Source: Methylolobus aquaticus (lineage in GTDB: Bacteria; Pseudomonadota; Gammaproteobacteria; Methylococcales; Methylococcaceae). From it: DNA of 64,000 bases. Position 1 is the first letter of the stretch; each line of letters opens with the position of its first letter. The notes below the pieces were generated by a model. The model saw only the letters and a program-made list of their open reading frames with translations, was not told the origin of the DNA and made no database searches. This document shows, piece after piece, positions 20,187 through 27,540 of the stretch. A program made the position numbers and the translations under genes. The stretch lies in the NCBI GenBank assembly GCA_004168015.1, contig SEYW01000012.1, positions 1-64,000 of the forward strand, given 5' to 3'.

Positions 20187-20333
20187 TTTCCTTCCCGCGC
20201 CTGGCGGCAGTCCCTGATGCGGCGCAGTCACAAGCACCGGATGCCCTGGTCGAGGTGTAACAAGCTGGTTCGGAAATACTTCCCGTCGGTTAAGCAGCTT
20301 CATCCCTATCCGACGGTGCGCTTCGCGTCATGA
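20187..20333 (+). pseudogene. C-terminal remnant of a group II intron maturase
   Basis: A plus-strand frame ending at 20333 reads WRQSLMRRSHKHRMPWSRC and then HPYPTVRFAS before the stop. The basic stretch followed by HPYP-x2-RF resembles the end of group II intron reverse transcriptase/maturase proteins. It stops 10 bases before an intron domain V, the expected order. The reverse transcriptase domains are absent. Confidence 0.45.
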
Positions 20334-20343
20334 CCCGAGGCAG

Positions 20344-20415
20344 GAGCCGTATGCGGCAGTTCCGCTCGTACGGATCTGTGCGGGGGGCGGGGAGTAATCT
20401 CCGTCCCTACCGCGA
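20344..20415 (+). ncRNA. Group II intron domains V and VI (3' end)
   Basis: Domain V is at 20344-20376. It runs GAGCCGTATGCGG, a short loop, then CCGC and GTACGGATC, with the catalytic AGC triad near its 5' end. Domain VI follows as a GC-rich hairpin (about 20383-20407) and the probable intron end ACCGCGAC. The 5' intron domains were not recognised upstream, so this is a truncated intron that can no longer splice or move. Confidence 0.7.
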
Positions 20416-20472
20416 CCCCCGTTTTTCTCCGTTTTTGTGCGGCTTTCCTGTGTCCCCGGTTTTTCGCAGGCA

Positions 20473-20499
20473 AGAGAAAGCCCCTCCGAGGAGGGGCTC
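20473..20499 (-). terminator. Terminator after the type IV pilin gene
   Basis: AGCCCCTC and GAGGGGCT (20479-20498) form an 8-bp stem with a CTCG loop. On the minus strand it is followed by TTCTCTTG. It lies about 35 bp downstream of the pilin stop codon. Confidence 0.75.
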
Positions 20500-20534
20500 T
20501 TAAAAAGGCCTGAGGCCGAAATCTGCTTCAGAAG

Positions 20535-20993
20535 CTAACGGCAGTTTGCGGGCAGATATTTTGCGTTGATCGTTCCCGCAGCACATGCCCACTTCAGTTG
20601 ACCTGTGGCAGTGCCAACGTCACTTGGAGTGAACGTGACCGTGCCAGTGGCACCAGCAACTTTTGAAGTTACGGTGACAACACCAGTAGCATCGGTGATC
20701 GCAACGTCGTCGACGTAAGCCGTGTCTCCTGGATAGGTGTACCCGCTATTCGCTGCCGTTACGTTGCCAATACCGCCAAGTGAGGATGCTGTCTCTGCGA
20801 CCGCAAGTCGGGCTGGTTCCGCCATCGTTAGTACTTCGCTTACCTTTGCTCGCAGCGTGTAGTCCTGATACGCAGGAATCGCGATGGCTGCCAAAATACC
20901 GACGATCGCCACGACGATCATCAGTTCGATCAAGGTGAAACCCTGTTGACCGGAGGTAACCGGCGGGCGTTTCAGTTGGTTTAATGCGTTCAT
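20535..20993 (-). CDS. Type IV pilin, PilA/PilE-like
   Basis: This is the major-pilin-like subunit of a type IV pilus (152 residues). The prepilin peptidase site is [20 protein letters not shown], cleaved after Gly18. Phe19 is mature residue +1 and Glu23 is the conserved +5 glutamate. The leader of 18 residues is long for type IVa pilins (usually 6-7). Two cysteines near the C-terminus (WAC and ANC) can form the D-region disulphide. ATG 20993 is chosen because GGAG lies 8 bases upstream. The gene is alone, with its own terminator, and has a sigma-54-like promoter upstream. Confidence 0.92.
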   Translation of the reverse strand: MNALNQLKRPPVTSGQQGFTLIELMIVVAIVGILAAIAIPAYQDYTLRAKVSEVLTMAEPARLAVAETASSLGGIGNVTAANSGYTYPGDTAYVDDVAITDATGVVTVTSKVAGATGTVTFTPSDVGTATGQLKWACAAGTINAKYLPANCR

Positions 20994-21049
20994 GGTCGTC
21001 TCCGGTTGAATGTTGTGAATGGGTGTTGGTACTCCCATGCCCTTGATAC

Positions 21050-21064
21050 TCAGGAACCGTGCCA
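21050..21064 (-). promoter_or_regulatory. Sigma-54-like promoter for the pilin gene
   Basis: Read on the minus strand the sequence is TGGCACG-GTTC-CTGA. The -24 half matches the consensus fully; the -12 half matches only in two of four positions (CTGA against TTGC). It lies 57 bp upstream of the pilin start. Type IV pilin genes are commonly RpoN/PilR-dependent, which supports the reading. Confidence 0.5.
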
Positions 21065-21406
21065 AGCGATGTTCTATCGCCCTTGTTTACGCTGTAAGCC
21101 GCATGGCTGCTAGGCAAGGGCTTTGGCAGCCGACGTGGTGTGATTGACGTCTTTGATCCGGCACCGTCCTGGGTGATCGACGGACCGGGTCAGGAAGTGA
21201 CGCTTCTCGTCACCCGTTCGGCTGGAGGTCGCCCCCAGCCGAACGCAAGCAATGGGGGGCCGGGATTCGCGCGCGGTGACTCTCTAGAGGCAAACCTCAG
21301 TCCCCTTGGCCGCCTCGTCCCATAGCCGGCGGCTATCCACGTCCCCCGCGCAGCGCCTGCCTGCTATCTTCCTATCCGTATCCCGGTCATGACCCCAAGG
21401 AAAGCC
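21065..21406. other. Intergenic region between the pilin and the zinc-ribbon protein
   Basis: No gene is recognised in these ~340 bases. They separate divergent genes and should hold the promoter of the downstream plus-strand gene. Confidence 0.4.
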
Positions 21407-23545
21407 ATGAAGACCCCGCGTTACGATTTGCTGTATTTCGGCGTTGCGGAGCAGGAGGACGCTCGCGAACTCGCGGCGCTCGGACTGGCACGTCTGCTCG
21501 GCATCGAGTTGCCGCAGGCCGAGGCCGTGTTGAACCGGCCCAATGTGATCCTGCGGCAGCAGCTTCTGGAAGAGGAAGCCAAGGCCCTGCAAGCGGCGCT
21601 GTTCCGGCTCGGCATTCGCAGCAACTACCAGCCGGCGTCGCGGGGAACTCACCAGTTCGAATTGGTCCCGCTTGAGGAAGAGAAAGCGCGATCCGAGAGC
21701 CTGGTCTGTCCGAACTGCGGGACCGAGATCGCCACCGAGCCGGGCGAGGCCTTGCCGGAGGTCTGTCCGTCCTGTGACATCGTGTTTGCGAAATACGGGC
21801 AGTACACGCAGGAGCAGAAGCCGCGCGAACGCCTGCGCCAGCGTCTGCTGGCCAAGATGAAGGCTGAAGAGGCCGAGGCCCGGGAGGAAGCCGAGCGCAT
21901 CGCGCGACAGGCGCTGGCGCGGCAGGTCGAAGACGAGGTCCGCCGCGAGCTGGGTTTGCCGTCGGTGATCAACAGTCGCGCCCGACTGGCGGGCGCAGCG
22001 GGCGGGATGCTGCTGGCCGGACTGTTGGTCGGGCTGGGCGCATCGCAGCTCGCCGGTCGGGTCGGCGACCAGGGCGCCGAGTCGGCCGAGGCCTTCGCTG
22101 CCGCCGACACGGTGGCACCGGCGGTGGGCGTGGGCATTCCCGCTGACCCTGGAATGGAACTGGTCGCCGCGATGCAGGGGGATGGGTCGGCCGATCCGGC
22201 GACTTCGTCGGCGGCCGGGGCGCCGGGGCTGCCGGCCGATCCGCTCGCGGGCATCGCGATGCCTTTGAACGGTACCGAGGCCGCCGCGATAGACCCGGGG
22301 TTGCCCGATGTGGCGGTGGGCGGTACTGCGTTGCCGGCTCAGGGTGGTGAGCGCGTCGTCGCCAAGCCGCCGCGTTTCGCGGTCGATCCGGCTGTGGTGC
22401 GGGCGGCGATGATCGAGGACGCAAGCGCGGCGACCGATCCGCTCGAAGCGCTGGGACAACTGGCGCTGCATTTCCTGGCCCTGCGCGATGCGAGCAAGGC
22501 GGCGGCAGTAGCCGCCGAAATGCAGGAACGGGCCGCGAGCGGGTTGACTGGGCTGCAGGCGGTGAATGCGGCCGCGACGCTGGCCTACGTGCGCTTCGTG
22601 TTGGGGGACCGGAAGGGGGCCGACGAGGCATTTGACCGCGGTCTGGCGCTGGCAGGGCAGTTGCCGGATGCCGCCGGACGCGGCGCCGGCCTGGCAGCGT
22701 TGGCCGTGCAGGCGGCTCGGGGGCTGCGGCCCGACGATGCCGATGCGCTGTTCCGCAAGGCCAATGCCGAAGTCCTGGGGCTGCGTAGTCCGGCGGACCG
22801 GCTGCAGGCGATTTGCGCGCTGGCCGAGCGTTATGCGTTGGCGGGCCGGCGCGCCAACGCGCTGGGAGCGCTGGATCATGTGGCGCGGCAGTTGGCGGCC
22901 CTGCCCAATACGGACGCGCAGGCGAACGTCGGGGCACGCCTCGCGCTGGCGCACGCGGCGCTCGACGAGTTCGGTGCGGCCTGGGATGCCGTCCGGCGCC
23001 TGCCCGCTGGGACCGGGCGCGATGCAGCCGTGTTCGCACTCGCGCGGACGGCGTTGAACGGGGATCAGTTGACCTGGGGTGCGGAACTCGTGGATCGGCT
23101 GATGGCGCCGGGATATGCCGCCGGGGGCCAGGCCTGGTTGGGGCTGGCGCGGACACGGGTGCGGCTCGATGGCGCGGCAGCCTTCGCTCAGGCGGATGCG
23201 CGCTCGCGCGAAGTGGCCGATCCGGCGGAACGGGCCGAGGTGCTCGGGCGGCTCGCGGCGGCGCAATTCCTGGCCGGGGATCGCTCCCGTGCCGATGGCT
23301 ATGTCACGGATGCGCTGCGCGCGGCGGAACGCATCGCCGCGCCGGACGAGAAGGACCGGGTGCTGACTGCCATGGTCGAACGCCTGGCCACCGCGTTCAT
23401 GAGCGATGCGGCGGCGACGGTGCTGCCACAGATCGAAGGCGCGGGGTTACGCGCGGCTGCCGAGCGGTCCGTGGCCGCGTCGCGGCGATTGGCGGCCATC
23501 GTGCCGCCAGGACCGGTGTCGAATGCCCCTCTTCGCTCGAGATGA
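21407..23545 (+). CDS. Zinc-ribbon, single-span membrane protein with long helical-repeat domain
   Basis: This is a 712-residue protein of unrecognised family. The N-terminal ~90 residues form a small alpha/beta region. It is followed by a four-cysteine zinc ribbon (CPNC at 101-104 and CPSC at 120-123), then a charged Glu/Arg coiled coil (about 130-190) and one membrane helix near 195-215. An Ala/Gly/Pro-rich linker follows, and the last ~370 residues are Ala/Leu-rich helices resembling TPR-type repeats. The topology suggests a cytosolic zinc ribbon and a periplasmic helical scaffold. ATG 21407 is chosen because AAGGAAAG precedes it; 21389 is an in-frame alternative. No operon partner is visible. 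Confidence 0.75.
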   Translation: MKTPRYDLLYFGVAEQEDARELAALGLARLLGIELPQAEAVLNRPNVILRQQLLEEEAKALQAALFRLGIRSNYQPASRGTHQFELVPLEEEKARSESLVCPNCGTEIATEPGEALPEVCPSCDIVFAKYGQYTQEQKPRERLRQRLLAKMKAEEAEAREEAERIARQALARQVEDEVRRELGLPSVINSRARLAGAAGGMLLAGLLVGLGASQLAGRVGDQGAESAEAFAAADTVAPAVGVGIPADPGMELVAAMQGDGSADPATSSAAGAPGLPADPLAGIAMPLNGTEAAAIDPGLPDVAVGGTALPAQGGERVVAKPPRFAVDPAVVRAAMIEDASAATDPLEALGQLALHFLALRDASKAAAVAAEMQERAASGLTGLQAVNAAATLAYVRFVLGDRKGADEAFDRGLALAGQLPDAAGRGAGLAALAVQAARGLRPDDADALFRKANAEVLGLRSPADRLQAICALAERYALAGRRANALGALDHVARQLAALPNTDAQANVGARLALAHAALDEFGAAWDAVRRLPAGTGRDAAVFALARTALNGDQLTWGAELVDRLMAPGYAAGGQAWLGLARTRVRLDGAAAFAQADARSREVADPAERAEVLGRLAAAQFLAGDRSRADGYVTDALRAAERIAAPDEKDRVLTAMVERLATAFMSDAAATVLPQIEGAGLRAAAERSVAASRRLAAIVPPGPVSNAPLRSR

Positions 23546-23560
23546 CACGGCCGCCTGTGG

Positions 23561-24559
23561 TCAGTCGGCCAGCACGGCCTCGAGGTTGGCGGCGTCGAGC
23601 ACGCGGACCGCGTAGTCTTCGAGGCGGGCGAGGCTCGCCGTTTGCAGTCGCGCGTCGACCCACTCGGGCAGGTCGCCGAAGCGGCTGGCGAGCAATCGCT
23701 TGACCAGGGCCGCGGCCTCCGCGCGACGGCCTTCCGACAGTCCTTCTTGCCGTCCTTCTTGCCGTCCTTCCTGTCGTCCCTCTTGCCGCCCTTCGCGGAC
23801 CCATTCTTCGGCGATCGTCGACATGATTTCGTTGCCTCGGGTGAAAATGCGTTGTAAGGATTCGGACAGCGCCGCGCGGCTCAAGTGCGGGGCGCCGCTG
23901 GCGACGTAGCGCAGCACGGTGTAGAGATAATCCAGGCCGCTTCGCTGTTCTGCCAGGTTGGCGAGTAGCGTCAGTATACCGGGCAGGCGCTCGCCCAGCT
24001 GCGGGCTGAAGATGTACTTGAGCACCAGCAGTGCGACGCGCAACAGCGCATCGCCCTGGAGTTCCTCGTCCGAATAGGCCGTAAGGTCGGTCAGCAGGTA
24101 ACGGAACGCGGGAATGAACGGGTCGAGCGCGGCTGGCGCATCGAACAGGGCCCGCGAGTCGAGCGGGATGTTCCAGGGCTGACGCCCATGATAGACAACC
24201 ACCTGCAGGATGGCCGGCAGTAATCCCGTATGGCCGCCCTTCAGTGTTTGCTCGGCGATGCGGGTGATGTAACGCATCAGATCGAGTGCGATGCGCCGTT
24301 CGGGGTAGCTCTTGTGTTCAAACAGCACGTAGACATAACCCGGCGCGCCGTTAAGCCATCGCACCGCGTAGAGCAGATCGGAATGATGTTCCGCGAGTTC
24401 CTGATCGACGAAGCTGTCCTTGCGAATCTCGAGGCTGTCAGGCTGTATCAGTCCGGCGAGGTCAGCCGTCAGGTGATGACGCAGGAACGAGGCGGCGACA
24501 TCCTTGCGGCTGAACGCCTCCTTGAAGAACCGGTCGTGGGGGTTGACGGGCTTTGCCAT
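23561..24559 (-). CDS. Rpn family PD-(D/E)XK nuclease / putative transposase
   Basis: This 332-residue protein is of the Rpn (recombination-promoting nuclease; transposase_31-like) family. The N-terminus NPHDRFFKEAFSRKDVAASFL and the segment YVLFEHKSYPERRIALDLMRYI, with its E-x-K core, are diagnostic. E. coli Rpn proteins are DNA endonucleases that raise RecA-independent recombination; some act as defence or toxin genes. A run of four GRQE repeats (about 271-286) lies in the C-terminal linker and comes from a 12-bp tandem repeat near 23740-23795. The gene is complete and close to REP arrays. Confidence 0.88.
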   Translation of the reverse strand: MAKPVNPHDRFFKEAFSRKDVAASFLRHHLTADLAGLIQPDSLEIRKDSFVDQELAEHHSDLLYAVRWLNGAPGYVYVLFEHKSYPERRIALDLMRYITRIAEQTLKGGHTGLLPAILQVVVYHGRQPWNIPLDSRALFDAPAALDPFIPAFRYLLTDLTAYSDEELQGDALLRVALLVLKYIFSPQLGERLPGILTLLANLAEQRSGLDYLYTVLRYVASGAPHLSRAALSESLQRIFTRGNEIMSTIAEEWVREGRQEGRQEGRQEGRQEGLSEGRRAEAAALVKRLLASRFGDLPEWVDARLQTASLARLEDYAVRVLDAANLEAVLAD

Positions 24560-24660
24560 GCGCCGACTATGCCACCACGGGGGCCGGCGCAGCCTGGTCC
24601 GCTACAATGACCGCAACGGCAGATCAGGTCGTAAGGCACAGAACTCAGGCCAAGCCCCGC

Positions 24661-25386
24661 ATGACTCAGCCCAGAGAACCCGAATCCTCCCGGCGTTGGC
24701 GCTTCGGCGCCGAGGCGGCCAACAACATCGTGCAGACGGCGGCCATCGTCGCGGCGGGTGCCTGGGCGGTGTACACGTTTATCTACCAGGCCAAGATCGC
24801 GCCGAGCCAGGAGCCGCCCAGCCTGTCGGTGACGAGCACACTGGCGGAGGTGGGGCACAAGGGCGATCAGGTAGCGATCCGCTCCACCGTGACGCGGACC
24901 AACGTCGGGCATACCGGCGTCCGCCTGCTGGCGCTAACCTACAACCTGATCGGCAGCAAGGTCGCGTTCGCGGACAAGATCTGGCCCGGCCCCGAGCCGG
25001 AACTCGAGCTGAGCCGCTCGAACCGCATTACGTCGGCACGCTATTACTCGGCACCGGAGCAGGAGGTCATCTTGCGCCATGGGATTCTGTTCAAGGGGGC
25101 GGCGCAGTTGGATGACGGGCAGGCGGTGGGTGAGTCGGTGCTGTTTCCCGGCGAATCGATTTCCCGCGACATGATCTTCTACGCTGACCGGGAGAAATTC
25201 GATTTCGTGCACTTCCAGGTGCAGCTGACCTACGCGAAGGAATCGGATCCGCCCGTGCCGCTGAGTTTCCGGCTTGGCGAACAGCAACAGATCGAGGCGG
25301 TGCCGGTCACGCCTTGCCGGCCGGACGGCGCGGAATGCACACCGATCGTGACGACCGATTTCGCGACCGATTTGTCGTTGTGGTGA
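24661..25386 (+). CDS. Membrane-anchored protein of unknown function
   Basis: This 241-residue protein is of unrecognised family. One membrane helix lies near residues 19-40 (IVQTAAIVAAGAWAVYTFIY), after a short basic N-terminus. The rest looks like a beta-rich extracytoplasmic domain, with a pair of cysteines near the C-terminus (CRPDGAEC). ATG 24661 is chosen because the membrane segment follows closely; the upstream extension overlaps the divergent Rpn gene. It is followed by a large REP array. No function is proposed. Confidence 0.65.
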   Translation: MTQPREPESSRRWRFGAEAANNIVQTAAIVAAGAWAVYTFIYQAKIAPSQEPPSLSVTSTLAEVGHKGDQVAIRSTVTRTNVGHTGVRLLALTYNLIGSKVAFADKIWPGPEPELELSRSNRITSARYYSAPEQEVILRHGILFKGAAQLDDGQAVGESVLFPGESISRDMIFYADREKFDFVHFQVQLTYAKESDPPVPLSFRLGEQQQIEAVPVTPCRPDGAECTPIVTTDFATDLSLW

Positions 25387-25407
25387 GTGCCGCCGCGCCG
25401 GGTTTTT

Positions 25408-25976
25408 GTAGGAGCCGAGCCCTCTCGGCGATGGGTCGTTGATTGGGGCGGTGGTCTGTTCGCCCAGGGGGCTGGGCTCCTACAGAGTGGGCAGCGGTTT
25501 TGTTGTAGGAGCCGAGCCCTCTCGGCGAATGGGTTTTGGTCGGGGCGGTGGTTGGATCGCCCATGGGGTTGGGCTCCTACCGGGCGGGGCAGCGGTTTTT
25601 GGTAGGAGCCGAGCCCTCTCGGCGAAAAGGCTTTGGTCGGGGGCGGTGGTTGGTTCGCCCAGGGGGCTGGGCTCCTACAGGGTGGGCACCGGTTTTTTTG
25701 TAGGAGCCGCGCCCTCTCGGCGAATGGGTTTTGGTCGGGGGCGGTGGTTGGTTCGCCCAGGGGGCTGGGCTCCTACCGGGCGGGGCAGCGGTTTTTGGTA
25801 GGAGCCGAGCCCTCTCGGCGAAAGGGTTTTGTTCGGGGCGGCGGTTGGTTCGCCCGTGGGGCTGGGCTCCTACAGAGTGGGCAGCGGTTTTGTTGTAGGA
25901 GCCGAGCCCTCTCGGCGAAGCGGCGTTGATTGGGGCGGTGGTTGGTTCGCCCAGGGGGTTGGGCTCCTACAGGGTA
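25408..25976. repeat. Tandem array of six REP units, 97-98 bp period
   Basis: The motif GTAGGAGCCGAGCCCTCTCG, or a close variant, begins at 25408, 25505, 25602, 25700, 25798 and 25895. Each unit also holds the opposite-facing partner ending GGGCTCCTAC, plus a G/T-rich linker with a GGTTTTGGTCGGG core. The array fills the space between a membrane protein gene and the Uma2 gene. Open frames across it are translations of the repeat. Confidence 0.95.
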
Positions 25977-25990
25977 GTCCAGAGGTGGTC

Positions 25991-26584
25991 TCAGAGTTCC
26001 GGCGTGGGCAGACGCTCCGCAAGGTCGTCCCAACCGATCGACACGCCGGCCAGCACGCCGACCGGAGTTGTTCCCTTCATCTCGTAGATCTCCGGCTTAC
26101 CGTATTCGCTTCCGTTCAGCAGGTAGACCGAGATCACACGGTCCGTCGGGTGGACCAGCCAGTATTCCTGCACACAGGCGCGCTCGTAGACCGCGCGTTT
26201 CAGGAGTTGATCGTGACTGGCAGTGGATGGCGACAGCACTTCGACGACCAGATCCGGGGCGCCCCGAACGCCGCGGCGGTCGAGTTTCGACTTATCGCAG
26301 ACGACCAGCACGTCGGGCTGCACGACCGTGTCGATCTGTTCATCTGCCTCGTCTCCCTTCGGGAGCCGAACGTCGACCGGTGCGATGAAGGCGCGGCAGG
26401 GTTTGCCGACGAGGAAGTTTGCCAGCTGGCGGAAAATCTCACCGGCCACCTCCTGATGATCGAGCGTCGGCGCCGGCGCCATCAGGTAGGCGTCGCCGTC
26501 GATCAGTTCGTACCGGACATCGTCCGGCCAGTGCAGGCAGTCGCCATAGGTGTGGCGTTCGTGATCGCGCAGTGCGAGGCCCAT
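25991..26584 (-). CDS. Uma2 family PD-(D/E)XK nuclease-like protein
   Basis: This 197-residue protein is of the Uma2 (DUF820) family, with a restriction-endonuclease-like fold. Typical motifs are YELIDGDAYLMAPAPTLDHQ at the N-terminus, VVQPDVLVVCD in the middle and APDLVVEVLSPSTASHD, which carries the acidic core. These proteins are numerous in cyanobacteria and some gammaproteobacteria. Their role is not settled. It begins 15 bases from the REP array, facing into it. Confidence 0.9.
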   Translation of the reverse strand: MGLALRDHERHTYGDCLHWPDDVRYELIDGDAYLMAPAPTLDHQEVAGEIFRQLANFLVGKPCRAFIAPVDVRLPKGDEADEQIDTVVQPDVLVVCDKSKLDRRGVRGAPDLVVEVLSPSTASHDQLLKRAVYERACVQEYWLVHPTDRVISVYLLNGSEYGKPEIYEMKGTTPVGVLAGVSIGWDDLAERLPTPEL

Positions 26585-26898
26585 GGCCGTTCACCTCATG
26601 AAGTCGGGACTTCATTCTAGCCGAAAGCGATGACGCGGGTCCGGCGGTCCAGGCCACAAGGGCGGCCTCATCGCAGGCCCGCCGATGCCGTCGCCTTTCG
26701 CTGGCGTCGGCCATGAGCTACCATCGATTCGGACGTTCGTTTCAGGTGCGCGCGGCAGCGGGGGGATCGTTTAGGTCGGTCGCTGTGCTTGTGTGATGCG
26801 TTCAGATGGCTGGTAAACAAAAACTATAAGATCAGGCCGGGGGGTGACCGAAGCGGCTTCCCGTTCCGTCCTCATTCATTCAGGAGGTTCATCGGAAA
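26585..26898. other. Intergenic region upstream of the 147-residue hypothetical
   Basis: This is a divergent intergenic space. The only clear element is AGGAGG at 26881-26886, the ribosome-binding site of the next gene. A small A/T-rich patch near 26815-26830 could be part of a promoter. Confidence 0.4.
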
Positions 26899-27342
26899 AT
26901 GAGCAAGACCATCGATTCGGGGCGGTATTTCCGCGAAGGACTGCTGCCCGACATGCCGAATTTTCCCGATGAGGTCGAGGTGTACACGACCACCGACGTG
27001 CATAGCCTCGCCCGGGCACTGGTGCGTTACACGGAGATACTGAGGGGCAAGCCGCAGAACGTACCCGACCTGATCCATGGCGGCAAGCGGGGCCCGCGGG
27101 TGCACCATCCGGTGGTGCTGGATACGCTATGGCATTTTGCGACCGTCGGCCCGCAAAGTCTCGATTACTGGCAGCAGTATGTTGCGTCGTCGCTGGTGCA
27201 TCAGCGCGTCGCGCACGAGGCCGAGCAGCTGGCGCTGATCGTCGGTTTGCCGATGATCGTCGATGGGTGCGACCGTGATTTGATGATCCAGGTATTTGAG
27301 CGGGTGCCGGGCATCGACCTGAACAAGTTCGAGTCGTTCTGA
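26899..27342 (+). CDS. Hypothetical protein, 147 residues
   Basis: The family is not recognised. The protein appears soluble and mixed alpha/beta, with no signal peptide and no cysteine-rich or catalytic motif that I can name. The middle is histidine-rich (IHGGKRGPRVHHPVVL). The coding frame is supported by the AGGAGG Shine-Dalgarno at 26881-26886 and by protein-like composition throughout. It is followed by REP elements and a convergent hybrid kinase gene. Confidence 0.65.
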   Translation: MSKTIDSGRYFREGLLPDMPNFPDEVEVYTTTDVHSLARALVRYTEILRGKPQNVPDLIHGGKRGPRVHHPVVLDTLWHFATVGPQSLDYWQQYVASSLVHQRVAHEAEQLALIVGLPMIVDGCDRDLMIQVFERVPGIDLNKFESF

Positions 27343-27351
27343 GGTGTGCTC

Positions 27352-27540
27352 GGCGGTCTGTTCGCCCAGAGGGCCGGGCTCCTACAGAGTGGTGTCGTTT
27401 TGATGTAGGAGCCGAGCCCTCTCGGCGAAGGGGTGTTGATCAGGGCGGTGGTTGGTTCGCCCAGGGGGCTGGGCTCCTACAGGGTGGTGTCGTTTTGATG
27501 TAGGAGCCGAGCCCTCTCTCGGCGAATGGGCGTTGATCAG
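27352..27540. repeat. REP units between convergent genes
   Basis: GTAGGAGCCGAGCCCTCTC occurs at 27405 and 27500 (95-bp period), with facing CTCCTAC partners at about 27380 and 27475. This is the same family as the 25.4-kb array. It separates the 147-residue gene from the convergent hybrid kinase. Confidence 0.88.

Noticed and set aside
21284-23266. 660-codon minus-strand frame opposite the zinc-ribbon protein
   Set aside because: Arg/Pro/Gln-rich translation without domains. The plus strand has a ribosome-binding site, a zinc ribbon and a membrane span.
25439-25929. Plus-strand open frames of ~70-120 codons through the REP array
   Set aside because: They are translations of the repeat unit (recurring GLGSYR and SRRMGF) without independent gene signals.
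25408-25976. CRISPR-like regular repeat array
   Set aside because: The parts between repeats are themselves repeated, and each unit is palindromic with facing hairpins. This is a REP/BIME array; no cas genes are present.
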